From: Streptomyces sp. SLBN-118
GTDB taxonomy: Bacteria; Actinomycetota; Actinomycetes; Streptomycetales; Streptomycetaceae
DNA length: 64,000 nucleotides
Assembly: GCF_006715635.1 (NCBI RefSeq)
Contig: NZ_VFNP01000001.1
Location: 1,302,001-1,366,000, forward strand
Direction: 5' to 3'
Part shown: one piece after another, positions 16,420 to 24,452 of the stretch
How the letters are laid out: every line of letters starts with the position of its first letter
Position numbering within the stretch: the stretch's first letter is position 1
The notes under the pieces: model-generated
Database searches by the model: none
What the model saw: only the letters and a program-made list of their open reading frames with translations
Told to the model about the DNA's origin: nothing
Translations under genes and position numbers: made by a program

Positions 16420-18177
16420 TCAGATGCGGTGCACGGTGTGCAGTTTCTTGGCGTAGGTGCCGGTGCCATCCAGGAGCGCGGCGCCGCCCAGGTCGGACAT
16501 GGTGGGTCCGTTGCCCGTCTTGCGGCTGGAGAGGAAGCGGCGCTTGCCGGCCGCGTCCCTGCCCAGGTAGATGCCGACGTGGTCGACTGTGATGGCCGGG
16601 TTGTCGTCGCCCGAGTCGGCGTTGAACAGCACGAGGTCGCCGGGCTGCAGCAGTGTCGCGGCGGGTGGGTTCGTGCCGTCGGTCTGGTCGATGCGCACGC
16701 CGGGCGCGTAGTCGACCATGTTGCGGGACTTGCGCGGGATCCGGGTCCTGGAGGTGTCCTCGCCCGCGGCCATCGGCACGCCCAGGTGGTAGCCGTAGAC
16801 CATGCGCGTGTAGCCCGAGCAGTCGAGGTTGCCGACCTGCTTGCTGGACGGCGCGGTGTGGGTGCCGTCGGGGAAGGTCCAGCCGAGGTTCATGTACTCG
16901 TGGAAGTCGGCGCCTTCGTAGCGGTAGCCCTGCGGGTCCAGGTAGCCGTAACCGGCCTCGCCCAGGACCTGCTTGTCCTTGGTCGGGCCGGCTCCGCTCG
17001 TCACGGCCGGCGCCCCCGCGAGGAACATCGCCGCGTAGGCCAGCACGTCCGGGGCCGTCGAACCGGCCCAGCCGCGGACGGTCTGCTCCAGCTCCGGCGT
17101 CCAGTTCCCGTCGAACGGCTGGGGCAGCACGCGCACCCAGTCGCCGTGCGTGACGCTGGGCGGTGTCTCCCAGGTGGCGGCGTCCACCTGGAAGCGGCTG
17201 ACGATCAGCTTGACCGGCAGGTTGGTGCAGCCGTCGTTGGCGAGCGCGCGCAGTCCCACCCGGCCCTTGGTGAAGGTGGGGTCACTGACGTCGGCGGCCC
17301 ACGAGGACGGCTCGGCGAGGTCGGAGCGCCATGCCTTGACCTGGATACGGGCACCCTCGCGGCGCACCCGGATCGTCCAGTTCGTGCCCGCGGGCACGCC
17401 GGTGGCAAGCGTGAGGGCCGTGGTCAGCTGGGTGACCGTGTCGGCGACCTCCTTCTCGACGCGCAACTCGACCGCTCCGGAGGTCAGGAAGGACAGCCGG
17501 GCCCGGTAGTTGTTGTGAGTGTCCTGATAGCCGAAGGACAGCGCGTACGAGCAGGCCTGGCCGGCGGGCACCTTGTCGAACTTGGCCACGGCACTCACGT
17601 CGACGTCCGTGATCTCGTCGTCACGCACGCTCGCGTGACGGCTCGCCAAGTCGGTGGTGAGGGTGATGACGCCGGAGCCGGGGACGACCGAGTAGTCGGT
17701 CTCGGCGGGCCCGAGCGTGGACCAGCTGCCGCCGCCCGGTGTACTGCCCCAGTACTGGCGCTCCGCCGACGGAAGCGCCAGGTCCGGAAGCGTGCGCTGG
17801 AAGTCGTCCACGAACGGCTGCTTGTTCTCGGTGAACGTACGCTCCGGGCCGGGCAGTACGACCGTCCGGGCACCATGGGTCAGCAACGCGACCCGCTTGC
17901 CGCCCGATGTGATCTCGCTGCGGGCCGGAGTACCCGGCAGCACCGTGGCGGCAAGCGGAGTATTCAGCGTCACCTGGGTGAAGAAGGACGCGTCCAGCGG
18001 GGCCAGCGTCACCGAGGACTGGGCCGAGGCCAGTTGGGCCGGGGCCGAGAACGACTGCACGGAGAGCGCAGCCGCCTCGGCGGCCCGGGCGGGTGCGGCG
18101 GCCAGACCGCTGAGCGGAACGGACGCGGCAGAGGCCGCGAAGACAGCGAGCAGACTGCGCCGGGAAGTATTCGACAT
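16420..18177 (-). CDS. Secreted NlpC/P60-family cell-wall hydrolase
   Basis: A 585-residue exported protein. The N-terminus (SRRSLLAVFAASAASVPLSG) is a Tat-type signal. The middle, about residues 140-300, resembles a concanavalin-like beta-sandwich. The C-terminal 200 residues carry the NlpC/P60 catalytic Cys (NLDCSGYTRMVYGY) and His (VDHVGIYLG). It probably cleaves peptidoglycan stem peptides outside the cell. ATG 18177 is chosen; ATGs at 18186 and 18189 are in the same frame. A strong hairpin follows the stop. Confidence 0.85.
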   Translation of the reverse strand: MSNTSRRSLLAVFAASAASVPLSGLAAAPARAAEAAALSVQSFSAPAQLASAQSSVTLAPLDASFFTQVTLNTPLAATVLPGTPARSEITSGGKRVALLTHGARTVVLPGPERTFTENKQPFVDDFQRTLPDLALPSAERQYWGSTPGGGSWSTLGPAETDYSVVPGSGVITLTTDLASRHASVRDDEITDVDVSAVAKFDKVPAGQACSYALSFGYQDTHNNYRARLSFLTSGAVELRVEKEVADTVTQLTTALTLATGVPAGTNWTIRVRREGARIQVKAWRSDLAEPSSWAADVSDPTFTKGRVGLRALANDGCTNLPVKLIVSRFQVDAATWETPPSVTHGDWVRVLPQPFDGNWTPELEQTVRGWAGSTAPDVLAYAAMFLAGAPAVTSGAGPTKDKQVLGEAGYGYLDPQGYRYEGADFHEYMNLGWTFPDGTHTAPSSKQVGNLDCSGYTRMVYGYHLGVPMAAGEDTSRTRIPRKSRNMVDYAPGVRIDQTDGTNPPAATLLQPGDLVLFNADSGDDNPAITVDHVGIYLGRDAAGKRRFLSSRKTGNGPTMSDLGGAALLDGTGTYAKKLHTVHRI

Positions 18178-18290
18178 GCCTGTCATCATCCGAGCATGCC
18201 CGCCGTCCAAGATCAGCGGCCCCCTGCTTGAACCGCCCCTGCCGACCAGCAGCGGGAACCCGGCGTTCTCCCGCCGAGAGAGTCCAGGCC

Positions 18291-18656
18291 TCAGGAAACC
18301 CGCTTGATCGTCCAGGAGTTGGGGTCGTGGCTGGGCACTGCTGAGTACTGGCAGGCGCCGTTGTAGAAGCGGTTCACCTGGACCCAGCCCGCCGGGGGCA
18401 GTGTGGAGGAACAGACGTTCAGGGTGGAGCCGATGGGCATGCCGGAGACCTGCTGGATTTTCTTTTTGTTGGGGTTGAAGGTGACGCCGCACTCCCAGGT
18501 GTTCCACCACTGCACATCGACCCAGCCGGACGGCGTCAAGTTGCTGTAGCAGATGCTCGTGGTGTCGCCGGGGGCGGCCGAGGCCGATGGCACGGTGAGC
18601 GCGAGGCATGCGGCAGCGGTCAGCAGAGTCAGCGAGGCGGAACGGAGTCGGACCAT
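18291..18656 (-). CDS. Small secreted protein, function unknown
   Basis: A 121-residue protein with a clear Sec signal peptide (residues 1-27, ending SASAAP). The mature part has four Cys and many Trp, in two similar halves: a CYSNLTPSGWVDVQWW segment and a CSSTLPPAGWVQVNRF segment. The internal repeat suggests a small disulfide-linked beta-rich fold or carbohydrate-binding module. ATG 18656 follows GGAGGT. It sits between two other secreted-protein genes on the same strand, each probably a separate unit. Confidence 0.75.
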   Translation of the reverse strand: MVRLRSASLTLLTAAACLALTVPSASAAPGDTTSICYSNLTPSGWVDVQWWNTWECGVTFNPNKKKIQQVSGMPIGSTLNVCSSTLPPAGWVQVNRFYNGACQYSAVPSHDPNSWTIKRVS

Positions 18657-18793
18657 GGTGGTACCTCCAGATTCATCGGTCCCTATGCGTGAACTCCACA
18701 ATCAATACCGTTCCTCCACATATGAAAAATAGTGAGTTATCGGTCTCAGCTGATCGTGACCGAAAAATGGGTGCAGCCCACGATCGCCGAAAA

Positions 18794-20659
18794 TCAGCCC
18801 CGCCCGGCCGCCCACCCCGCCAGTTCCGCCCGCGCCGCACTCAGCAGCTCCGCCGACGGAGCCGTCGCCCCGTTGGTGACCAGCGCGTAGTGCAGGACGT
18901 CGGCCTTCGGGGCGGTGAGCAGCAGGCGGCGGCTGCCCGCCCCGCCCGGTTCCGGGGACACCGCGATCGGCACGCCCGACTCGTAGGACGGCGGTCCGCT
19001 GACCGTGCCGAGGTCGGAGACGACGGTCGTCCGGGTGGTCTCGAAGGAGGCCGGGAGGTGGAGTTCGGTGGGAGCCGAGCCGCCGTCCGAGCGCCACAGC
19101 AGGAGGCCGTACTGCCCAGATGCGACCAGTTCGGATACGCGCGGGAGCGATTTCGGTACGGGATTCCAGGTCAGGGTGGCCGATCCGTCGCGTGAGCGGT
19201 CCTCGTAGGTGAAGGCGAGGGCCCGGCCCGCGGTGGCGCTGGGGTAGAGGCGGTCCAGCAGCCTGGCGTCCTGCCGCAGGGCCGGCGTCCCGGAGTCGTC
19301 GAGGCGTACGGCGGAGAGGTCCTCGTCGTTCCAGGCGTCGCCGCTGGTGCGGACCTTGTCGGTGTTGCCGTTCATCAGCTCGTGGTGGCGGCCGTGGTAG
19401 ATGTCCCACTGCCATTGCGTACCGGACAGGACCGGGCCCGAGTCCTGTGGGCGGGACCACCAGGTGGCGCCGGGCAGCCGGGAGTCCAGGGCCTGGTACA
19501 TCGCCTTGTAGACGGTCGGTGCCTTGTCCGAGACCGTCCCGGTCAGGGGGTGGCCGAACTCGCTGACGACCGCGGCCGTACCGGCGCCCGCCGCACGGTC
19601 CCGGACGGTGCCGAAGTCGCCTGCGTACTGCCCGTCGGCGGCCTTGCCCCACATGAAGACACCGGAGATGGCCTTCTGGTCGTAGAAGTGGGTGTTGAAG
19701 ACATAGCGCGGACCGATGGTCCCGGCGTCGAGAAGACCGCCCTCCTGCTTCTGGAAGGAGAGGTTGGAGTTCCAGAAGAGGTTTGGTTCCACCAAGACGG
19801 GCTTGGACTGCCAACCGGCGGCGTCCATGCGGGCCCGGAACTTCTCGTAGAAGGGCCAGAGCAGGTCGCGCTCCCATGTGCGGCTGGTCTGGCCGGTGTC
19901 GTACGAGCCGGCGTGCGGTTCGTTGTACGGGTCGAAGCCCGCGACGGCCGCGAACTCCGCGTCGGTGAGGTGGTCGGCGAGGTAGGCCATGGCGGTCCGG
20001 GCCGTCGCGAGAAAGGCGTCCTGGACGCCGCCGCGGTTGTGCCAGAAGTCGTACGCCGCCCGCTTCACGGCCTCGTTCTGGGTGATGTTCTGGCCCCAGA
20101 AAAGGCAGATCCCGCAGAACTCCCGTGGATAGCCGCCTGCCGCGACCGCCCACTTGGGAGCGCCGTCGCCGGTGTACCAGCTGCCCGAGTTGAACAGATA
20201 GCGCGAGTAGAGGTCCTGGTGGAAGTCGGGGTAGACGCGCATGCCCGCTGCGAGGAAGGCGCGCATCTGCGCGGTGACGGCGGCCAGATAGGCGGTGTCC
20301 ACCTGACCGCGCACGGGTTCGGCATGGGCCCAGGAGAGCAGGAAGCGGACACTGTTGGCGCCGCCGAGCATGCGCAGCGCGGTCGCGGACTTCTGGGCGT
20401 CGGCGACGGAAGCGAAGGGCAGTCCGCCGTTCTCCTCCAGCTTGGTCTCGCCGGAGACGTTGTATCCGCGCAGCACCACCTCGCGGCCGAGTCCGTCCGT
20501 GAAGCGGCCGTGGTCGACCGTGAACGCGCGGGCGGCTTGCTCGTCGAACCACAGGGAGCCGGTCGGGGGCGCTGCGGCCGACGTGGCGCCCCCGGTGGTG
20601 GTCAGGGACGCGGTCATGAGGACGAGCAGACCGATCAGACGCGCACGCATCTTCGCCAT
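18794..20659 (-). CDS. Secreted glycoside hydrolase family 5 (endoglycosylceramidase-like)
   Basis: A 621-residue secreted enzyme. Residues 1-30 form a signal peptide. The GH5 barrel shows the acid/base Glu in GFDPYNEPHAG and the nucleophile Glu in AAVVSEFGHP, with RGYNVSGETK and SVRFLLSW upstream. The pattern and the C-terminal beta-sandwich are closer to endoglycoceramidases than to plain cellulases. The likely substrate is a glycolipid or beta-glucoside outside the cell. The upstream ribosome-binding site (GAAAG) is weak. The minus-strand frame 18702-20552 that also stays open is a shadow. Confidence 0.85.
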   Translation of the reverse strand: MAKMRARLIGLLVLMTASLTTTGGATSAAAPPTGSLWFDEQAARAFTVDHGRFTDGLGREVVLRGYNVSGETKLEENGGLPFASVADAQKSATALRMLGGANSVRFLLSWAHAEPVRGQVDTAYLAAVTAQMRAFLAAGMRVYPDFHQDLYSRYLFNSGSWYTGDGAPKWAVAAGGYPREFCGICLFWGQNITQNEAVKRAAYDFWHNRGGVQDAFLATARTAMAYLADHLTDAEFAAVAGFDPYNEPHAGSYDTGQTSRTWERDLLWPFYEKFRARMDAAGWQSKPVLVEPNLFWNSNLSFQKQEGGLLDAGTIGPRYVFNTHFYDQKAISGVFMWGKAADGQYAGDFGTVRDRAAGAGTAAVVSEFGHPLTGTVSDKAPTVYKAMYQALDSRLPGATWWSRPQDSGPVLSGTQWQWDIYHGRHHELMNGNTDKVRTSGDAWNDEDLSAVRLDDSGTPALRQDARLLDRLYPSATAGRALAFTYEDRSRDGSATLTWNPVPKSLPRVSELVASGQYGLLLWRSDGGSAPTELHLPASFETTRTTVVSDLGTVSGPPSYESGVPIAVSPEPGGAGSRRLLLTAPKADVLHYALVTNGATAPSAELLSAARAELAGWAAGRG

Positions 20660-21276
20660 GCTTTCACGGTTCCTGACACACCATCAGACTGTCAATGGGC
20701 GCGCCACCACCCTGCCGAGCGCCGCCAAACGCAGGGCCATCCGACGGAATCGACCATTCCGCCCGCCTCGGACGTACCTCCGCTATGCGGCTATCTCCAC
20801 TACTTCCGGAGGTCGGTCCATTACCGCCGCAATGCCGCGCAGAATGGATCACTCAACACCCTCTGAACACCGCACGGAAACACTCCCTCCACATGGACGT
20901 CCGAGATGCATGCACCACCTGGCACGAGAAATCATTCTTCGGCGAATCTGCACATCGAATACCCATGCACCACACAGCCTCCGGCGCACTCTCCCCACGC
21001 TGACCTGCTGGTCTGCCGCTAGGGGCGGAATGTCCGCCAATCCGCCAAGAGGGCACCCGGACACCGGAATTGAGGCGCGACGAATACGTGAAGAAGATGG
21101 CACCAAGCCATGGACGCCCGTGCACGCAACGTAATTCAACGGACCGGCAGCGCCTTGGTCCGCCGATGTCCGATTAGCTGAGCAACAGGCCCGGGTGCTT
21201 TGATCCTTCGCACTGCGGGAGAGTCGAAAGTCTCGCTCGCAGAAATTCGAGTAGCCATGCGAAGGGAAGCTTCATC
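20660..21276. other. Long intergenic region upstream of the peptide-export locus
   Basis: These 617 bases separate the divergent GH5 and precursor-peptide genes. Base composition falls here compared with the flanking genes, and no open frame looks coding. AAGGGAAG at about 21260 is the ribosome-binding site of the precursor gene. The space must contain the precursor promoter; I cannot identify boxes with confidence. Confidence 0.5.
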
Positions 21277-21513
21277 ATGAACTCCACCCCCCAGGTTGAG
21301 ACCCAGGTAATCTCCGACGCCGACCTGGACAACGTGTCCGGTGGCCTGGTGGGCCAGGCCGCGGGCGCCGTCCTCGGCACCGCCGACTCGGTCGTTCCGG
21401 TCTCCGGCCTTGTCGACGCCGCGTCCGGCACCGTCGGTTCCCTGGTCGGCACCGCCGAGGGTGTCACCGGCCTGAACACCACCGGCGTCACGAGCCTGGC
21501 CGCCGGTCTCTGA
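21277..21513 (+). CDS. Double-glycine leader peptide, bacteriocin-like precursor
   Basis: A 78-residue precursor. The leader (about residues 1-24) ends in SDADLDNVSGG, a double-glycine site for C39 peptidases. The 54-residue core is hydrophobic and rich in Gly, Ala, Val, Ser and Thr, with no Cys, no Trp and no Tyr, so it cannot form lanthionines or disulfides. It lies directly before a HlyD-like adaptor and a C39-containing ABC exporter. Homologues are often labelled type A2 lantipeptide, which does not suit a Cys-free core. It could be a pore-forming or signalling peptide. Confidence 0.8.
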   Translation: MNSTPQVETQVISDADLDNVSGGLVGQAAGAVLGTADSVVPVSGLVDAASGTVGSLVGTAEGVTGLNTTGVTSLAAGL

Positions 21514-21520
21514 GCCGGTT

Positions 21521-21541
21521 CTGTGCCGCCGAGCGGCACAG
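21521..21541 (+). terminator. Hairpin between precursor and transporter genes
   Basis: CTGTGCCGC-CGA-GCGGCACAG, a perfect 9-bp stem with a 3-base loop, starts 8 bases after the precursor stop. It could be a partial terminator or an mRNA-stabilising stem that lets the peptide be made in excess over the exporter. Confidence 0.55.
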
Positions 21542-21550
21542 GCAGTTGCG

Positions 21551-22177
21551 GTGACGCACGCCCAGGGCAGCTATGTCCTGCAGAGCCCTGTCTCTGGCCA
21601 GGTCACCGAGGTGATGGCCGACGAGGGCGCGAGGGTTGCCGCCAACGCTCCCCTGGTGAAGGTCCGTACGGCCCAGGGCAGCACCGTCGTCCGTACGATC
21701 GCCGCGGGCCGGCTGACAGCACTGGTCGCCACGATCGGCTCGGTGGTCACCACCGGAGCGGACATGGCGGCCGTCGAGCGCGTCGAGCAGGCCGACGACC
21801 CCCTGATGGCGGTTCTGTACCTCCCCGCCGACAGCGCGTCCACCGTGCATGTGGGCGCGACGGTGGATCTCACGGTCCAGTCGGTGCCCACACAGCAATA
21901 CGGCGTACTGCGCGGCCGCGTGAAGGCAGTCGGCCGGACGGCCCAGACCCGGCAGCGGATCACCGGCTTCCTCGGCAGCAGCCAGCTGGGCGAGCAGTTC
22001 TCCAAAGGGGGCCAGCCCGTCGCCGTCCTGGTCAGGCTGAATGCGTCGTTGGGCACCAAGTCCGGCTACTCCTGGTCCGCTTCAAAGGGCCCCGCGTACG
22101 CCGTCGAGTCCATGACGCCCGTCACCGGTTCCATCCGGCTGGCCGAGCAGCATCCGATCGATTGGCTGCTTCCATGA
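21551..22177 (+). CDS. HlyD-type exporter adaptor lacking its membrane anchor
   Basis: A 208-residue protein matching the periplasmic-adaptor part of NHLM-type secretion proteins: biotinyl-lipoyl hairpin (SYVLQSPVSGQVTEVMADEG, then VVRTIAAGRLTALVATIG) and barrel, ending QHPIDWLLP. From memory, full-length relatives carry about 50-60 further N-terminal residues with one transmembrane helix before the HAQGSYVLQSP block. Here the GTG at 21551 lies right at that block and no helix is encoded upstream. The gene therefore looks 5-prime deleted, or the anchor has been lost. Its stop overlaps the next ATG. Confidence 0.75.
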   Translation: MTHAQGSYVLQSPVSGQVTEVMADEGARVAANAPLVKVRTAQGSTVVRTIAAGRLTALVATIGSVVTTGADMAAVERVEQADDPLMAVLYLPADSASTVHVGATVDLTVQSVPTQQYGVLRGRVKAVGRTAQTRQRITGFLGSSQLGEQFSKGGQPVAVLVRLNASLGTKSGYSWSASKGPAYAVESMTPVTGSIRLAEQHPIDWLLP

Positions 22178-24451
22178 CCACGCAGCAGCACCTGCCGGCG
22201 TCGGGCCGCGGCAGGCACCGCCCGGAGAGCGTGCCGACGCCCCGGCGTGGCGGCGCGCGGCGCGGAGCCCCCCAGCGCGGCAAGCCCGGCAAGCCCGCGA
22301 AGCAGAAGACGGTTCGCACGCCGACCGTGCTCCAGATGGAGGCGCTGGAATGCGGTGCCGCATCGCTCGCCATGGTGCTCGCGCACTACGAACGGCATGT
22401 GCCGCTGGAGGAGCTGCGGATCGCGTGCGGTGTCTCGCGGGACGGTTCGCGGGCCAGCAACATCCTCAAGGCCGCGCGCAGTTACGGACTGCAGGCCACG
22501 GGTATGCAGATGGAGCCCGCGGCACTGGCCGGGATGCGGGCGCCCGCTATCCTTTTCTGGGAGTTCAACCACTATGTCGTCTATGACGGCATGGGCAGGC
22601 GGTTCGGCCGCCGGGGCGTACACATCAACGACCCCGACAAGGGCCGCCGTTTCGTGGCGACGGAGGACTTCGACACCAGCTTCACCGGGGTCGCCCTGAT
22701 CTTCGAGCCCTCCGACAGCTTCCGCCGCGGCGGCCGCAAGCCGGGGATCATGCGCGCGGTGCCCGCGAGGCTGCGCGGCACGACGGGCACTCTGATCGCG
22801 GCGCTGCTTGCGAGCCTGCTGCTCGTCGCGGTCGGCGCGGTAGTGCCCGCGCTGAGCCGTACGTACATCGACATGTTCCTGATCGGCAATCAGACCTCGC
22901 TGCTCGGACCGCTGTTCGCGTCGATGGCGGCGATGGTGGCACTGACCGCGGTGCTGACCGGACTGCAGCAGGCGAATCTGCTGCGCGGCCGCATCATCTC
23001 GTCCACGCTCAGCAGCGCCCGGTTCCTGCGGCATCTGCTGCGACTGCCGGTCACCTTCTTCGCCCAGCGCAGCCCGGCCGATCTGGTCCAGCGCCTCCAG
23101 TCCAACGACGCCGTCGCCGAAACACTCGCCCGGGACCTCGCCGCCGCGGGCGTGGACGGCGTCGTCGTGATCCTCTACGCCCTCCTGCTGTGGACGTACG
23201 ACCCTCAACTCACCGTCATCGGCATAGGGATCGCACTCCTCAACGTGGTCGCGATGCGCATCGTGATCAGGCTGCGCGCCACCCACACCCAGAAGCTGCG
23301 CGCCGACAGCGCCCGGCTGACCAACACCTCGTACACGGGCCTTCAGCTCATCGAGACCATGAAGGCCACGGGCGGCGAGAGCGGATACTTCCGCCGCTGG
23401 GCGGGCCAGCACGCGACCACACTGGAGGAACAACGCGGCTCGGCGTGCCGAGCGCGGTCCTGGCGGTGGTCGCACCCACCCTCGCGACGCTCAACAGCGC
23501 GCTGATCCTCTGGATCGGCGGCCTGCGGGCCGTGGAGGGCCATATCTCGATCGGTCTGCTCGTCGCCTTCCAGGCGCTGGTGACCCGCTTCACCGCGCCG
23601 ATCACCCGCCTCAACGGCGTCGCGGGCCGGATCCAGGACTTCGCCGCCGACGTGGCTCGGCTGGGGGACGTCGAGAACTTCCCCGTGGACTCGCTCTACT
23701 CGCGCCGGGAAACCGACACGAGCACGCGCAGGCTCAAGGGCCATGTGTCCCTTCAGAACATCACCTTCGGCTACAGCCCGCTCGACAAGCCGCTGCTCAG
23801 CGACTTCTCCCTGACGGTCGGACCCGGCCGGCAGGTCGCGCTCGTCGGCGGGTCGGGCAGCGGCAAGTCCACCGTCTCGCGGCTGATCTCCGGGCTGTAC
23901 AGCCCGTGGGAGGGGACGATCCGCATCGACGGGCAGCGACTCGAGGACATCTCCCGCAGCACGCTTGCCGCATCGGTCTCCTTCGTCGACCAGGACGTCT
24001 TCCTCTTCGAGGGCACCGTCCGGGACAACGTGGCGCTGTGGGACCCCTCCATATCGGACGACGTCGTCGTCACCGCCCTGAAGGACGCGGCGCTCCACGA
24101 CGTGGTCGCACGGCGTCCCCACGGCATCCACAGCCGGGTCGAGCAGGACGGCCGCAACTTCTCCGGCGGGCAGCGGCAGCGACTGGAGATCGCCCGGGCA
24201 CTGGTACGGCGGCCCAGCATCCTGGTGCTCGACGAGGTGACCAGCGCCCTGGACGCCGAGACGGAGCGGCTCATCATCGACATCTGCGGCGCCGCGGCTG
24301 TGCCTGCGTCGTCATCGCGCACCGGCTGAGCACGGTGCGCGACAGCGACGAGATCGTGGTGCTCGACCACGGCTCGGTCGTCGAACGCGGCCGTCACGAG
24401 GACCTGGTGGCTGCCGGGGGCCCGTACGCCCAGCTGGTCAAGGAGCACTGA
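22174..24451 (+). pseudogene. NHLM-type ABC exporter with C39 peptidase, two frameshifts
   Basis: This encodes a peptidase-permease-ATPase exporter that would cut the precursor at its double glycine and export the core. The C39 domain has catalytic Cys (MEALECGAASLAMVL), His (FNHYVVYDG) and Asp (INDPDKG). It is followed by six membrane segments and an ATPase with Walker A (GGSGSGKST), signature FSGGQRQR and [10 protein letters not shown]. The frame breaks near 23434 (between TTLEEQ and RLGVPSAVL) and near 24282 (between ERLIID and [14 protein letters not shown]). Each is explained by one missing base. Intact relatives are about 760 residues. Either a recent pseudogene or assembly errors. Confidence 0.75.
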
Positions 24452-24452
24452 C

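Noticed and set aside
18702..20552. A 616-codon minus-strand frame overlapping the GH5 gene
   Set aside because: Arg/Pro/Gly-rich shadow frame; the GH5 frame has signal peptide and catalytic motifs.
21277..21513. Calling the precursor a lanthipeptide
   Set aside because: The core contains no Cys and no lanthionine synthetase gene is adjacent.
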